From: Clostridia bacterium | GTDB taxonomy: Bacteria; Bacillota; Clostridia; Christensenellales; CAG-138 | Direction of reading: 5' to 3' | Assembly (NCBI GenBank): GCA_017545535.1 | Contig: JAFWMS010000036.1 | Coordinates: forward strand, 1 to 62,637 | Length of the DNA stretch: 62,637 nt | Shown: positions 24,302-32,284 of the stretch, piece by piece | Position numbering within the stretch: position 1 is the stretch's first letter | How the letters are laid out: each line of letters opens with the position of its first letter | Position numbers and translations under genes: made by a program | The notes under the pieces: generated by a model | The model's input: only the letters and a program-made list of their open reading frames with translations | Told to the model about the DNA's origin: nothing | Database searches by the model: none

Positions 24302-25105
24302 CTAAGATACATACCCCGCAAGGCCCCGGACGGAGGCCTCACCGGAGCGGATCAGCGCCTCTTCGCCGTTCGGATAACGCACGAGAAGGCCCAGCGCCTC
24401 GTCCACGTCCAGGGCGTGGGCGGGGGTGGAAAGCCCATTCTTCACCAGCAGCACGTCCCGGTCCAAAGTGAGACAGTTCTTCCGATAGCCCGTCAGATAC
24501 CCTTCCGTGTCCCCGGCCAGCAGGGCCCCATACAGCCTGTCCAGCTCCTCCACCATGACGGCTGCGATAGGCGCCAGAGGGAAGGTCTGCCCCAGCTCCG
24601 TGCGCAATGACCCGGCCATGTCCCGCAGCTCCTCGGGGAAATCCTCCCGATCATAGTTCACGTTCACGCCGATGCCCACCACCACGTAACTGAGCCGCCC
24701 TTCCGTCGAAAAGGCGCTTTCCGTCAGGATGCCGCAAAGCTTTTTGCCGTTCAGCAGCAGGTCGTTGACCCACTTGATTTGGGTCTTGGCGCCAACGGCC
24801 CGCTTCAGGGCACGGCCCATGGCCTCCGCCGTGAAGCCCGTCAGGGGCAGCAGCGCTTCCGGGGGCAGCGACGGCCTAAGCAGGGCGGATAGATAGATCC
24901 CCTTCCCCGCCGCGGAGGTGAAACTCCGGCCCAGGCGGCCCTTGCCCTGGGTCTGCTCTCCGGCCACCAGCACGGTCCCCTCGGCGGCCCCCGCCTCCGC
25001 CATGGTCTTCATTAGGTCGTTGGTGGAGGTAACGGAGGGCAGATAGGCTATCTCTTTTCCCACCCGGACCACCGGTCCCAGGCAGGCCTTGATCTCGTTT
25101 TGCAT
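24302..25105 (-). CDS. birA: Biotin--[acetyl-CoA carboxylase] ligase, lacking the DNA-binding domain
   Basis: Attaches biotin to biotin-dependent carboxylases. The start at 25105 (MQNEIKACLG) is set by AAGGAAGGAAATGCC; an open frame continues upstream but is not protein-like. The 267-residue product has VTSTNDLMK, the biotinyl-AMP loop GKGRLGRSF, KWVNDLLLNGKKLCGIL and GIGVNVN, followed by a BPL C-terminal SH3-like domain. It begins directly at the catalytic domain with no winged-helix N terminus, so it is a class I ligase that cannot itself repress biotin genes. It is divergent from the biotin transporter bioY. Confidence 0.92.
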   Translation of the reverse strand: MQNEIKACLGPVVRVGKEIAYLPSVTSTNDLMKTMAEAGAAEGTVLVAGEQTQGKGRLGRSFTSAAGKGIYLSALLRPSLPPEALLPLTGFTAEAMGRALKRAVGAKTQIKWVNDLLLNGKKLCGILTESAFSTEGRLSYVVVGIGVNVNYDREDFPEELRDMAGSLRTELGQTFPLAPIAAVMVEELDRLYGALLAGDTEGYLTGYRKNCLTLDRDVLLVKNGLSTPAHALDVDEALGLLVRYPNGEEALIRSGEASVRGLAGYVS

Positions 25106-25182
25106 GGCATTTCCTTCCTTTTTTGGGTACTGTACCAGATTCCCCCGCCCTTGTAAAGCCTTTGCCGGAGGCTCACTCCAAG

Positions 25183-25211
25183 TTGACAGACGAGGGTGAA
25201 AAGCGTATAGT
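25183..25211 (+). promoter_or_regulatory. Promoter of bioY
   Basis: TTGACA (25183-25188), 17-bp spacer, TATAGT (25206-25211). TTGACCAGT at 25213-25221 covers the likely start site and is mirrored by ACTGGTCAA at 25790-25798 beyond bioY; a regulatory meaning is possible but unproven. Confidence 0.8.
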
Positions 25212-25246
25212 ATTGACCAGTTTGGGGAAAGAAGGTGGTCTGATCC

Positions 25247-25771
25247 ATGAAGCTGAAAACGAAAGACTTGGCCCTCGTCGGCCTGTTCGCGGCGCTGATG
25301 GCCGTGTGCGCCTGGATCTCCATTCCCGTAGGCCCGGTGCCCGTCACGCTGCAGACCTTCGCCGTGTTCCTGGCGGCAGCCTTGCTGGGCTCCAAGCGGG
25401 GCACTCTGGCCGTGCTGGTCTACATCCTTTTGGGGGTGGTTGGCCTGCCGGTGTTCGCCCGGTTCTCCACGCTGAACCCGGTGACCTTCGGCTACGTGCT
25501 GGGCTTTTTGCCCCTGGGCATGCTGACGGCAGCGGCAGAAAAGCTCTTCCCCAAAAAGGCGTTCGCTCTGCCTTTGGGCATGGTGCTTGGCCTTTTGACG
25601 TGCTATCTTATCGGCACGGTCTGGTTCTACTACGTGATGCACTTTCGGGGCACCGAGTACTCCATCGGAAAGATCCTGAGCGTCTGCGTCACCCCCTTTA
25701 TTTTCCCCGACCTCGTGAAGCTGGGGCTGGCATGCTTCCTGTCGCAGAAACTGTCCAAAGTTGTAAAATAA
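25247..25771 (+). CDS. bioY: BioY-family biotin transporter (ECF S-component)
   Basis: A 174-residue membrane protein with six hydrophobic segments that binds biotin for uptake, alone or with ECF EcfT/A subunits encoded elsewhere. It has the family pattern SIPVGPVPVTLQTFAVFLAAALLG, then LLGVVGLPVFARF. The loop that in most BioY proteins carries Gly-rich residues after LPVFA and a GPTGGY-like motif is here STLNPVTFGYVLGFLP, shorter and altered. The gene stands divergent to birA, and no biotin synthesis genes are visible, which suggests dependence on imported biotin. Confidence 0.88.
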   Translation: MKLKTKDLALVGLFAALMAVCAWISIPVGPVPVTLQTFAVFLAAALLGSKRGTLAVLVYILLGVVGLPVFARFSTLNPVTFGYVLGFLPLGMLTAAAEKLFPKKAFALPLGMVLGLLTCYLIGTVWFYYVMHFRGTEYSIGKILSVCVTPFIFPDLVKLGLACFLSQKLSKVVK

Positions 25772-25819
25772 ACGTAATATTTTGGACCGACTGGTCAACC
25801 TTAACACTTTTGCCACCTT

Positions 25820-25848
25820 TTGGACACATATTTGGTGTTTAATATGAT
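25820..25848 (+). promoter_or_regulatory. Promoter of the lipoprotein gene at 25871
   Basis: TTGGAC (25820-25825), 17-bp spacer, TATGAT (25843-25848), giving a short leader of about 16 bases. Confidence 0.6.
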
Positions 25849-25870
25849 AATGGAAAAGGAGTCAGTTTCG

Positions 25871-26875
25871 ATGAACGGACGCGCCCAAATCCATACCATC
25901 CTAAGCGGGCTGCTTCTTGCGGGCATCCTTTTTGCGGGTTGTGCCCAGACAAAAGCGGGACAGCCCGCCGCAGAGCCCAGCCGCACCCTGGAGGCGACGG
26001 TCCCCGCCGCCCCTGCCGCAGAAGAAACGGTCGCTCCCGTGACCTTTGGAATCGAAACGCCTGCTGCCGATTCGCCGGAAGAGACGGAGGCTGCCGAGCC
26101 CCAATGGGTGGGGACCTGTCACAGCCTGCTGGACGAGCTCCCCTATGAGGTAGACGTGGACCTGGACGGAGCGAAGGAGGTCCTGGACCTGCGGGCCATT
26201 CCCGGAGCGGATGAATACCCCCGCTGGGCCATCGTCCTGACGAAGGACGGAGAGGAGCAGCTCTTCCAAACGGAGATTCCCTACGATATGCCCCACGATC
26301 TGTGGCTGGGGGATCTGAACGAGGACGGGGCCTACGAGCTCTTCTTCCACGGGGATATGGCCTCGGCCGACTATCTCATCTATGCCCTCCATCCGGATCT
26401 GACCCCCATCCCCTTCGAGCCCGACGATCGCTATGCCCCCTGGGTCGAGGAGCAGGACAACACCATCTTCGGCGGGTTCATCGACGGCTTTGAGGACGAT
26501 CACATCGTTATCGAAGGAGTGGTGGACATGCTGGGCACCCATTTCGGCGTGCGAAACTTCGCCATCGGCGACGATGGGATCATCGGTCCCGTGAGCTCCG
26601 TGTGGGCGTTCGATGAGGAGGATCGACCTTTGACGGTGATTCGGGAGCTGAGCGCCTACCGGGCCGCCGTCCGCAAGGAGCCGGGAGAAGCCTTTACCCT
26701 CATGCCCGGGGAAAAGATCGTGCCCCTGGCCAGCGACGGATGCGGGCGCATGTGGTTCGAGACGGCGGAGGGCAAGGGCGGCGTGCTGCTGCTCACGCGG
26801 GACGAAGAGACCATGTGGCGCATCGACGGGGTGCCGGAAGCGGAGTATTTTGAGTTTTTACCCTACTCCGGATAA
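25871..26875 (+). CDS. Lipoprotein with EF-hand-like/VCBS-type repeats, function unknown
   Basis: The 334-residue product starts at ATG 25871, 9 bases behind AAAAGGAG; the lipobox ILFAGC places the acylated Cys at about residue 24. An Ala/Glu/Pro-rich linker (residues about 25-80) leads to an extracytoplasmic domain with two calcium-loop-like segments, DVDLDGAKEV and GDLNEDGAYELFF, as seen in FG-GAP/VCBS or dockerin-like repeats. The end (GEKIVPLASDGCGRMWFETAEG) resembles an SH3-like fold. It is followed after 24 bases by the adaptor of the MacAB-like system and may be cotranscribed with it. Confidence 0.6.
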   Translation: MNGRAQIHTILSGLLLAGILFAGCAQTKAGQPAAEPSRTLEATVPAAPAAEETVAPVTFGIETPAADSPEETEAAEPQWVGTCHSLLDELPYEVDVDLDGAKEVLDLRAIPGADEYPRWAIVLTKDGEEQLFQTEIPYDMPHDLWLGDLNEDGAYELFFHGDMASADYLIYALHPDLTPIPFEPDDRYAPWVEEQDNTIFGGFIDGFEDDHIVIEGVVDMLGTHFGVRNFAIGDDGIIGPVSSVWAFDEEDRPLTVIRELSAYRAAVRKEPGEAFTLMPGEKIVPLASDGCGRMWFETAEGKGGVLLLTRDEETMWRIDGVPEAEYFEFLPYSG

Positions 26876-26899
26876 CGAGAGAACAATAGGAGAGAGATC

Positions 26900-28168
26900 A
26901 TGAAAGAGCGTAAAGGGACATTTTGGAAGATACTGTTGACCCTCCTGATCCTGGGCGGGTTGGGCTACGGCGGCTGGTATGCCTACGGCCGCTTCTTCGC
27001 GGAAGTGCCCCAGGAGGGGACCGTCTTCGTCCAGTCCGTGGCGACCATCACGGGCGTGGGCGCCGCCGGCGTCAACAACCGGTATTCCGGCGTGGTGGAG
27101 GCCAAGAACATCGTCAAGGTGGACCCGGATAAGAATCTCACCGTTGAAGAATGCCTGGTGGCTGCCGGAGACAAGGTACAGAAGGGGACGCCCCTGTTCC
27201 GCTATGACGTGGAGAGCATGAAGCTTTCCCACGAACAGCTCCTGCTGGACATCCTGGGGCTGGAAAACAGCATCCGGACCAGCAAAGAAAAGGTGGAGAC
27301 CCTGAACAACCAGCTGCAGCGGGCACGGGAGAATAAAAAGTACGATATCCAGATGAACATCCAGACCGAGGAGCTGGAGATCCGCAAAAAGGAATACGAG
27401 CTTTCCGGCAAGCGCAAGCAGGCCGAGGACATGGAAAAAGCCCTGGACAACAGCACCATCTACTCCTCCGTGGAGGGCACGATCCGCTCCGTCAAATCTG
27501 CGGACAACACCTCCATCGGCTACGACTACGGCGTCAGCAACGAGGACAACGCCTATATCACCATCGTGGCCGGAAACGACTACTGCGTGAAGGGCACCGT
27601 CTCCGAGCAGACCATCCGCACCCTGCAGGAGGGGATGCCGGTGCGGGTCACCAGCCGGGTGGACGATCAGGTCTGGATGGGACACATCTATCGGATCAAC
27701 ACCGAGGAAACCAAGCAGAACAACAATTACTATTACTATGAGAGCTCCGGTGAAAAGGCCAGCAAGTACGAGTTCTTCGTGGAGCTGGAAAGCATCGAGG
27801 GACTGCTCATGGGGCAGCACGTATACATCGAAGCCGTCTCCGAAGAAACGGGAAAGAACGCCAACGTTTTGATGCTGCCCGGATATTACGTGGTCCTGGA
27901 AGAGGACAGCGCCTTCGTGTACGCCGTCGACAGCGAGAACAAGATCGAGAAGCGGTACGTGACTTTAGGCGATACGGACGACGAAAACGGCATCTTCGAG
28001 ATCGTCGACGGCCTTAGCTTCACGGACAGGATCGCCTTCCCGGACGAGACCGTCCAGGTCGGCATGAACGCGTCCGAAACATCCTTCGTGCCGGAGAATC
28101 TGGACAGTTTGGGCGACAATACCGGCATGGAACCGTCTGAAGAAGCTTTGGGAGGCCCCGACGCATGA
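26900..28168 (+). CDS. HlyD/MacA-type membrane-fusion adaptor protein, first of two
   Basis: Extracytoplasmic adaptor of an ABC exporter (422 residues). One N-terminal membrane helix (residues 9-30) is followed by a split lipoyl-like domain: first half VEAKNIVKVDPDKNLTVEECLVAAGDKVQKGTPLF, a helical hairpin at about 110-185 (LSHEQLLLDILGLENSI; AEDMEKALDNS), second half STIYSSVEGTIRSVKSAD, then beta-barrel and membrane-proximal domains. AGGAGAGAG precedes ATG 26900. The next gene, the ATPase, starts 4 bases inside its end. Confidence 0.85.
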   Translation: MKERKGTFWKILLTLLILGGLGYGGWYAYGRFFAEVPQEGTVFVQSVATITGVGAAGVNNRYSGVVEAKNIVKVDPDKNLTVEECLVAAGDKVQKGTPLFRYDVESMKLSHEQLLLDILGLENSIRTSKEKVETLNNQLQRARENKKYDIQMNIQTEELEIRKKEYELSGKRKQAEDMEKALDNSTIYSSVEGTIRSVKSADNTSIGYDYGVSNEDNAYITIVAGNDYCVKGTVSEQTIRTLQEGMPVRVTSRVDDQVWMGHIYRINTEETKQNNNYYYYESSGEKASKYEFFVELESIEGLLMGQHVYIEAVSEETGKNANVLMLPGYYVVLEEDSAFVYAVDSENKIEKRYVTLGDTDDENGIFEIVDGLSFTDRIAFPDETVQVGMNASETSFVPENLDSLGDNTGMEPSEEALGGPDA

Positions 28169-28842
28169 TCATCCAGCTGGACCACATCGAAAAAACCTAC
28201 GGCTCCGGCGCCAACAAGGTCCCGGTGCTCCACGATGTGAACATGCAGGTGGAGGAGGGCGAATACATCGCCATCATGGGCCCCTCCGGCTCCGGCAAAA
28301 GCACCCTCATGAACATCCTGGGATATCTGGACACCCCCACGAGCGGCACCTACCTCTTCGACGGCCAGGACAACGCCCGGACGGGGGACGCCCGCATGGC
28401 CCGCATCCGCAACCAGAAGATCGGCTTCGTGTTCCAAAGCTTCCATCTGATGCAGCGGCGCCGGGCCTGGGAAAACGTGGCCCTGCCCCTCATGTACGGC
28501 AACGTGCGCCGCAGCGAACGAAAGCGGCGGGCGGAGGAAGCCCTCTGCCAGGTAGGCCTGGAGGACAGGATCAGCTTCTATCCCAATCAGCTGTCCGGCG
28601 GCCAGTGCCAGCGGGTGGCCATTGCCCGGGCCATCTGCACCCGGCCCAAGCTCCTCTTGGCGGACGAGCCCACGGGGGCCCTGGATTCCAAGGCGGGACA
28701 GCAGATCATGGACATCTTTGACGAGCTCCACGCCCAGGGCATGACCATCGTGATGATCACCCACGAGCATGCCGTGGCCGAGCGGGCCAAGCGCATACTC
28801 TACATCTACGACGGCTGGCTCAGAGAGGAGGAACGGGTATGA
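28165..28842 (+). CDS. ABC transporter ATP-binding protein (MacB/LolD type)
   Basis: 225-residue ATPase powering the exporter. Walker A is GPSGSGKST (about residues 39-47), the Q-loop region is VFQSFHLMQRR, the signature is LSGGQCQRVAIARAI and Walker B is LLLADEPTGALDSK, with the switch His in MITHEHAVAERAKR. The Glu-rich N-terminal segment HDVNMQVEEGEYIAIM is typical of the MacB/LolD/FtsE group. It overlaps both neighbours by 4 bases (ATGA), so the exporter subunits are translated in a coupled way. Confidence 0.95.
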   Translation: MIIQLDHIEKTYGSGANKVPVLHDVNMQVEEGEYIAIMGPSGSGKSTLMNILGYLDTPTSGTYLFDGQDNARTGDARMARIRNQKIGFVFQSFHLMQRRRAWENVALPLMYGNVRRSERKRRAEEALCQVGLEDRISFYPNQLSGGQCQRVAIARAICTRPKLLLADEPTGALDSKAGQQIMDIFDELHAQGMTIVMITHEHAVAERAKRILYIYDGWLREEERV

Positions 28843-30872
28843 AAAAAGTTCTTCGGGCTTTGCTCATCCTGCTCATCGTCGGCGGTCTCGCCACCGGCGG
28901 CATCTACGGCTATTCCCGGTATACCATGAGCCAGCCCGCAGAGGTGCAGCCCGTGGGCAACTGGCTTATGGAGTATGCCCCCAACCAGACCTATATCGGC
29001 GGCAACGTCGTCTCCGACGAAAGCATGACCATCTACGGGAATCGGGAGAAGATCGTCGCCCAATTCTTCGTTGCCCCCGGGCAGCAGGTCCAGGTAGGAG
29101 ATCCTCTGCTTCAGTACGATTCCACGAAGGACGAATTGGATCTGGCCGAAAAGATCCTGGAACGGCAAAAGCTCTACGACTCCCTGCAGCAGCAGTATAA
29201 GGAGTATCAGAAATACGCCAACGAGCCCTACGAGCGCACCGTGCCCACGGCCACGCCCACCCCAGAACCGACCCCCACGCCCTCCCCGGCCCCCGTCCAG
29301 GGCACGGCGGCGAAGGGCGGCCGCGCCCTGGGGATCGTGCGGCTCGCCGCTCCCGTACAGCGGGCGCTGCAGCCCCTTTCCGGAGATGGAACGTCAGACT
29401 CTCCCTACCAGTTCAAATTGGCCAGCGGCGACCCCATCCCCGAAGCGCTGTTGGCGGAGCTTCAGGCCCAGGCGAATCAGCAGCGCAAGGCGATCTACGT
29501 CACCTTCGCCTCCACCGCGGGCAGTCTGGACGTCCGTTTCGCCCCGCCCGCGGCAGAGACGCCTAAGGGCAGCGTCAGCTTCGTTGCCTTCCAGGAGAAG
29601 TGGACGACGCCCCGCAGTGCCACGTCCACGGCTTCGCTCCTGAAGACCAAGCCCTCCGGCAAGGGCACGCTGGCAAGCCCGTATCTCTACCCGTATACGG
29701 AAGGTGAAGAGGTCGCCTGGGATTTCCTCAGCTATTGCAGCCGCCGCGCCTCTGCCAGCGGCCGATATCTGTACGTGCAGCTGGTGGGCAAGAACGTCAA
29801 CGACCTCATGCTCTCATTGGACTTCACCAGCATGGGGACCTATCTTGTCCATCTGGGCAAGACCCCTGCCTACACGATTTCCTTTGACGCCAACGGCGGC
29901 ACCGGCTCTACCAAAGTCACCCTGGTCTACGGCAGCACCTTCGGCAAGCTCCCCGTCCCTGCCCGGGAGGAGTATAACTTTGCCGGCTGGTGGAGCACGC
30001 GAGACACCGGCGGCGAAGAGATCACCGAAAAGACCGTGGTCACCAAGGATCAAACCGTTTACGCCCGCTGGACCCCCGTGCCCACGCCCACGCCCACCAG
30101 GGTCCCCGACGGCACGCCCATGCCCACCGAAACGCCCTACGTGCCCTACTATGGCGGCGGCATGTCCAGGTCGGAGCGGCAGGCCTACGCTCAGCAGATA
30201 GCCCAACAGATCCGGGACGATGAGCTGCGGTACAGCCAGCTGTCCCTGGACATCTTTAAGCTCCAGTCCGGCGCGCAAAGCGGCATCGTCCGCAGCCCCA
30301 TCAGCGGCACCGTCACCACCGTAGCGCCCCAGGCGGGAGAGGGAGATCTCCTGCTGGAGGTAAAGGGCGGCAGCGGCATCCATATCGTCTGCATACTGGG
30401 CGAAACGGACCTGGACAAGTACCCCGTGGGTACGGAGATGACCGGTTACTGCTATGACACCGGGGACAACGTGAACGCCCGGGTCTCCTTCGTGAGCCCC
30501 ATGCCTGTGACCGACACCTATTCGAACGGCGGGAACCCCAACTCCTCCGGCTTTATGGTCCAGCTGGAGGTCCTGGACGACACCCAGCTCACCCTGGGGG
30601 CATACGTGGAGTTCACCTCCCTTGAACCCCTCTCCAAGAGCGGCACCATCTTTCTCTATGAAGCCTTCGTACGGGAGATGGACGGTCAGGACTACATCTT
30701 CGTGGATCGGGACGGCGTGCTGCGCCGGGAGCAGGTGCACACGGGACGGCGGGTGATGGAATATATCGAGCTGGTGGGGAGCGATCTCACGGCGGGAGAT
30801 TATATCGCTTTCCCCTACGGCAAGACCGTGCGGGACGGGGCCGTCACTACGATCACTGACGGCGGCTGGTAA
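28839..30872 (+). CDS. HlyD-like adaptor with inserted InlB-type B-repeat, second of two
   Basis: A 677-residue adaptor. N-terminal membrane helix (about 5-28); lipoyl first half with VAPGQQVQVGDPLLQYDS (about 84-105); first hairpin helix to about 125. The hairpin is then interrupted by roughly 320 residues: a Pro/Thr linker (ATPTPEPTPTPSPAP), an unknown beta-rich region (about 165-340), one InlB B-repeat (about 344-412; FDANGGTGSTKVTLVYG, YNFAGWWSTRDTGGEEI) and a second Pro-rich linker. The returning helix (about 443-480), lipoyl second half (SGIVRSPISGTVTTVAPQ) and barrel follow. An adaptor carrying a B-repeat at its hairpin tip is unusual; see findings. Confidence 0.8.
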   Translation: MKKVLRALLILLIVGGLATGGIYGYSRYTMSQPAEVQPVGNWLMEYAPNQTYIGGNVVSDESMTIYGNREKIVAQFFVAPGQQVQVGDPLLQYDSTKDELDLAEKILERQKLYDSLQQQYKEYQKYANEPYERTVPTATPTPEPTPTPSPAPVQGTAAKGGRALGIVRLAAPVQRALQPLSGDGTSDSPYQFKLASGDPIPEALLAELQAQANQQRKAIYVTFASTAGSLDVRFAPPAAETPKGSVSFVAFQEKWTTPRSATSTASLLKTKPSGKGTLASPYLYPYTEGEEVAWDFLSYCSRRASASGRYLYVQLVGKNVNDLMLSLDFTSMGTYLVHLGKTPAYTISFDANGGTGSTKVTLVYGSTFGKLPVPAREEYNFAGWWSTRDTGGEEITEKTVVTKDQTVYARWTPVPTPTPTRVPDGTPMPTETPYVPYYGGGMSRSERQAYAQQIAQQIRDDELRYSQLSLDIFKLQSGAQSGIVRSPISGTVTTVAPQAGEGDLLLEVKGGSGIHIVCILGETDLDKYPVGTEMTGYCYDTGDNVNARVSFVSPMPVTDTYSNGGNPNSSGFMVQLEVLDDTQLTLGAYVEFTSLEPLSKSGTIFLYEAFVREMDGQDYIFVDRDGVLRREQVHTGRRVMEYIELVGSDLTAGDYIAFPYGKTVRDGAVTTITDGGW

Positions 30873-30895
30873 GTATGGAAGGGATGTGATTCGAT

Positions 30896-32146
30896 ATGTT
30901 GGAAAACTTTCGAGAAGCCTTCGACGGCATCTGGTCCCATAAGCTGAGAAGCGCCCTCACCATGCTGGGCATCATCATCGGCATCGCCTCCATCATCGCC
31001 ATCTCCTCCACCATCATGGGCACCAACGAGCAGATCAAGCAAAACCTGGTGGGTGCGGGGAACAACACCGTGGAGGTGGCCCTCTACCAGGGGGACTACG
31101 TGCTGGACCCCACCTATCAGCAGGTGCCCGAATACGTGAGGCCTCTGACGGAGGACATCCTCCCCGACATCACCAAGATCAAGGAGGTCCAGGACGCCAG
31201 CTTGTTCTATCGCCGGGACGCCTACGGCATGATCTGGTACGGCTCGGAGGGGCTGAACCAGGGCTCCATCTACGGGGTGGACGAGCATTTCCTCTCCGTC
31301 AGCGGCTACGTGATCCGCTGCGGACGGAGCTTTCTGCCGGAGGACTTCAAGACGTTTAAAAAAGTGGCCCTCATCGACAGGACCGTGTCCGAGACCCTGT
31401 TCATGGGCGCCAACCCCATCAACAAGACCATCGAGATCTCCTCGGAGCCCTACGTGGTGGTGGGCGAGTTCACCCAGAACACCGCCTTCACCCCCACCAT
31501 TACCTCCATCAACGACTACTTCACCTACACCGACCATTCCGGCGGCAAGGTGCTGATCCCCGCCACCACCTGGCCCACCCTCTTCGCCTATGACCAGCCC
31601 AGCTCCGTGATGGTCCGGGCCGGGAGCACGGACGAGATGACCGAGGCGGGCAAGCAGACCGCGGCCGTGCTGAACGGCACCCTCACCGGGTCCGGGGACG
31701 TGACCTACAAGAGCAAGGACCTGCTGGAGCAGGCCAAGAAGCTCCAGGAGCTGAGCAACGCCACCAACCGGCAGCTCATCTGGATCGCCAGCATCTCCCT
31801 GCTGGTGGGCGGCATCGGCGTCATGAACATCATGCTGGTGTCCGTCACGGAGCGGACCCCGGAGATCGGCCTGAAGAAGGCCCTGGGAGCCCGAAAGCGG
31901 AAGATCTCCGCCCAGTTCCTCACGGAGGCCGGCGTGCTCACCTGCATCGGCGGCATGCTGGGGGTCCTGGTGGGTATCGGCCTTGCCTATATGGTGTCCC
32001 GGGTGTCCGGCGTGCCCATCTTCATCAGCTGGTACATCGTGGCCGCCACGGTGGTCTTCTCCTTCGTGGTGGGCCTGTTCTTCGGGGCGGTCCCCGCCGT
32101 CCAGGCGGCCCGGCTGAACCCCATCGACGCCCTGCGGCGGGAGTGA
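30896..32146 (+). CDS. MacB-like ABC transporter permease
   Basis: A 416-residue permease with one N-terminal helix (TMLGIIIGIASIIAISSTI), a large extracytoplasmic domain (about 45-285) and three C-terminal helices containing the FtsX core (ERTPEIGLKKALGARKRKISAQFLTEA; FFGAVPAVQAARLNPIDALRRE). The last motif is the conserved coupling end of MacB/LolC permeases. In Gram-positives such systems export antimicrobial peptides, lipids or lipoprotein-linked cargo, or transmit mechanical signals. It lies 23 bases downstream of the second adaptor and ends the four-gene set. Confidence 0.92.
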   Translation: MLENFREAFDGIWSHKLRSALTMLGIIIGIASIIAISSTIMGTNEQIKQNLVGAGNNTVEVALYQGDYVLDPTYQQVPEYVRPLTEDILPDITKIKEVQDASLFYRRDAYGMIWYGSEGLNQGSIYGVDEHFLSVSGYVIRCGRSFLPEDFKTFKKVALIDRTVSETLFMGANPINKTIEISSEPYVVVGEFTQNTAFTPTITSINDYFTYTDHSGGKVLIPATTWPTLFAYDQPSSVMVRAGSTDEMTEAGKQTAAVLNGTLTGSGDVTYKSKDLLEQAKKLQELSNATNRQLIWIASISLLVGGIGVMNIMLVSVTERTPEIGLKKALGARKRKISAQFLTEAGVLTCIGGMLGVLVGIGLAYMVSRVSGVPIFISWYIVAATVVFSFVVGLFFGAVPAVQAARLNPIDALRRE

Positions 32147-32181
32147 GCTCCCCCTTTTCCCTGGCAAAACCTGCCTCTGAT

Positions 32182-32210
32182 TTGACATCGGTGGAAAGAT
32201 GTGCTATACA
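32182..32210 (+). promoter_or_regulatory. Promoter of the SH3-domain lipoprotein
   Basis: TTGACA (32182-32187), 17-bp spacer, TATACA (32205-32210), about 70 bases before the ATG at 32285. Confidence 0.8.
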
Positions 32211-32284
32211 ATATTTGTAGATATTTGGGAAAAATGAACGGCGAACGAACGCCTTTTCCGCTTTCATCTTTTGGAGGTCGTGCT

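Noticed and set aside
24258..25804. GGTCAACCTTAA occurring at 24258-24269 and 25793-25804, with TTGACCAGT at 25213
   Set aside because: A 12-base word recurring within this length is expected by chance; positions relative to genes differ, so a shared operator was not claimed.
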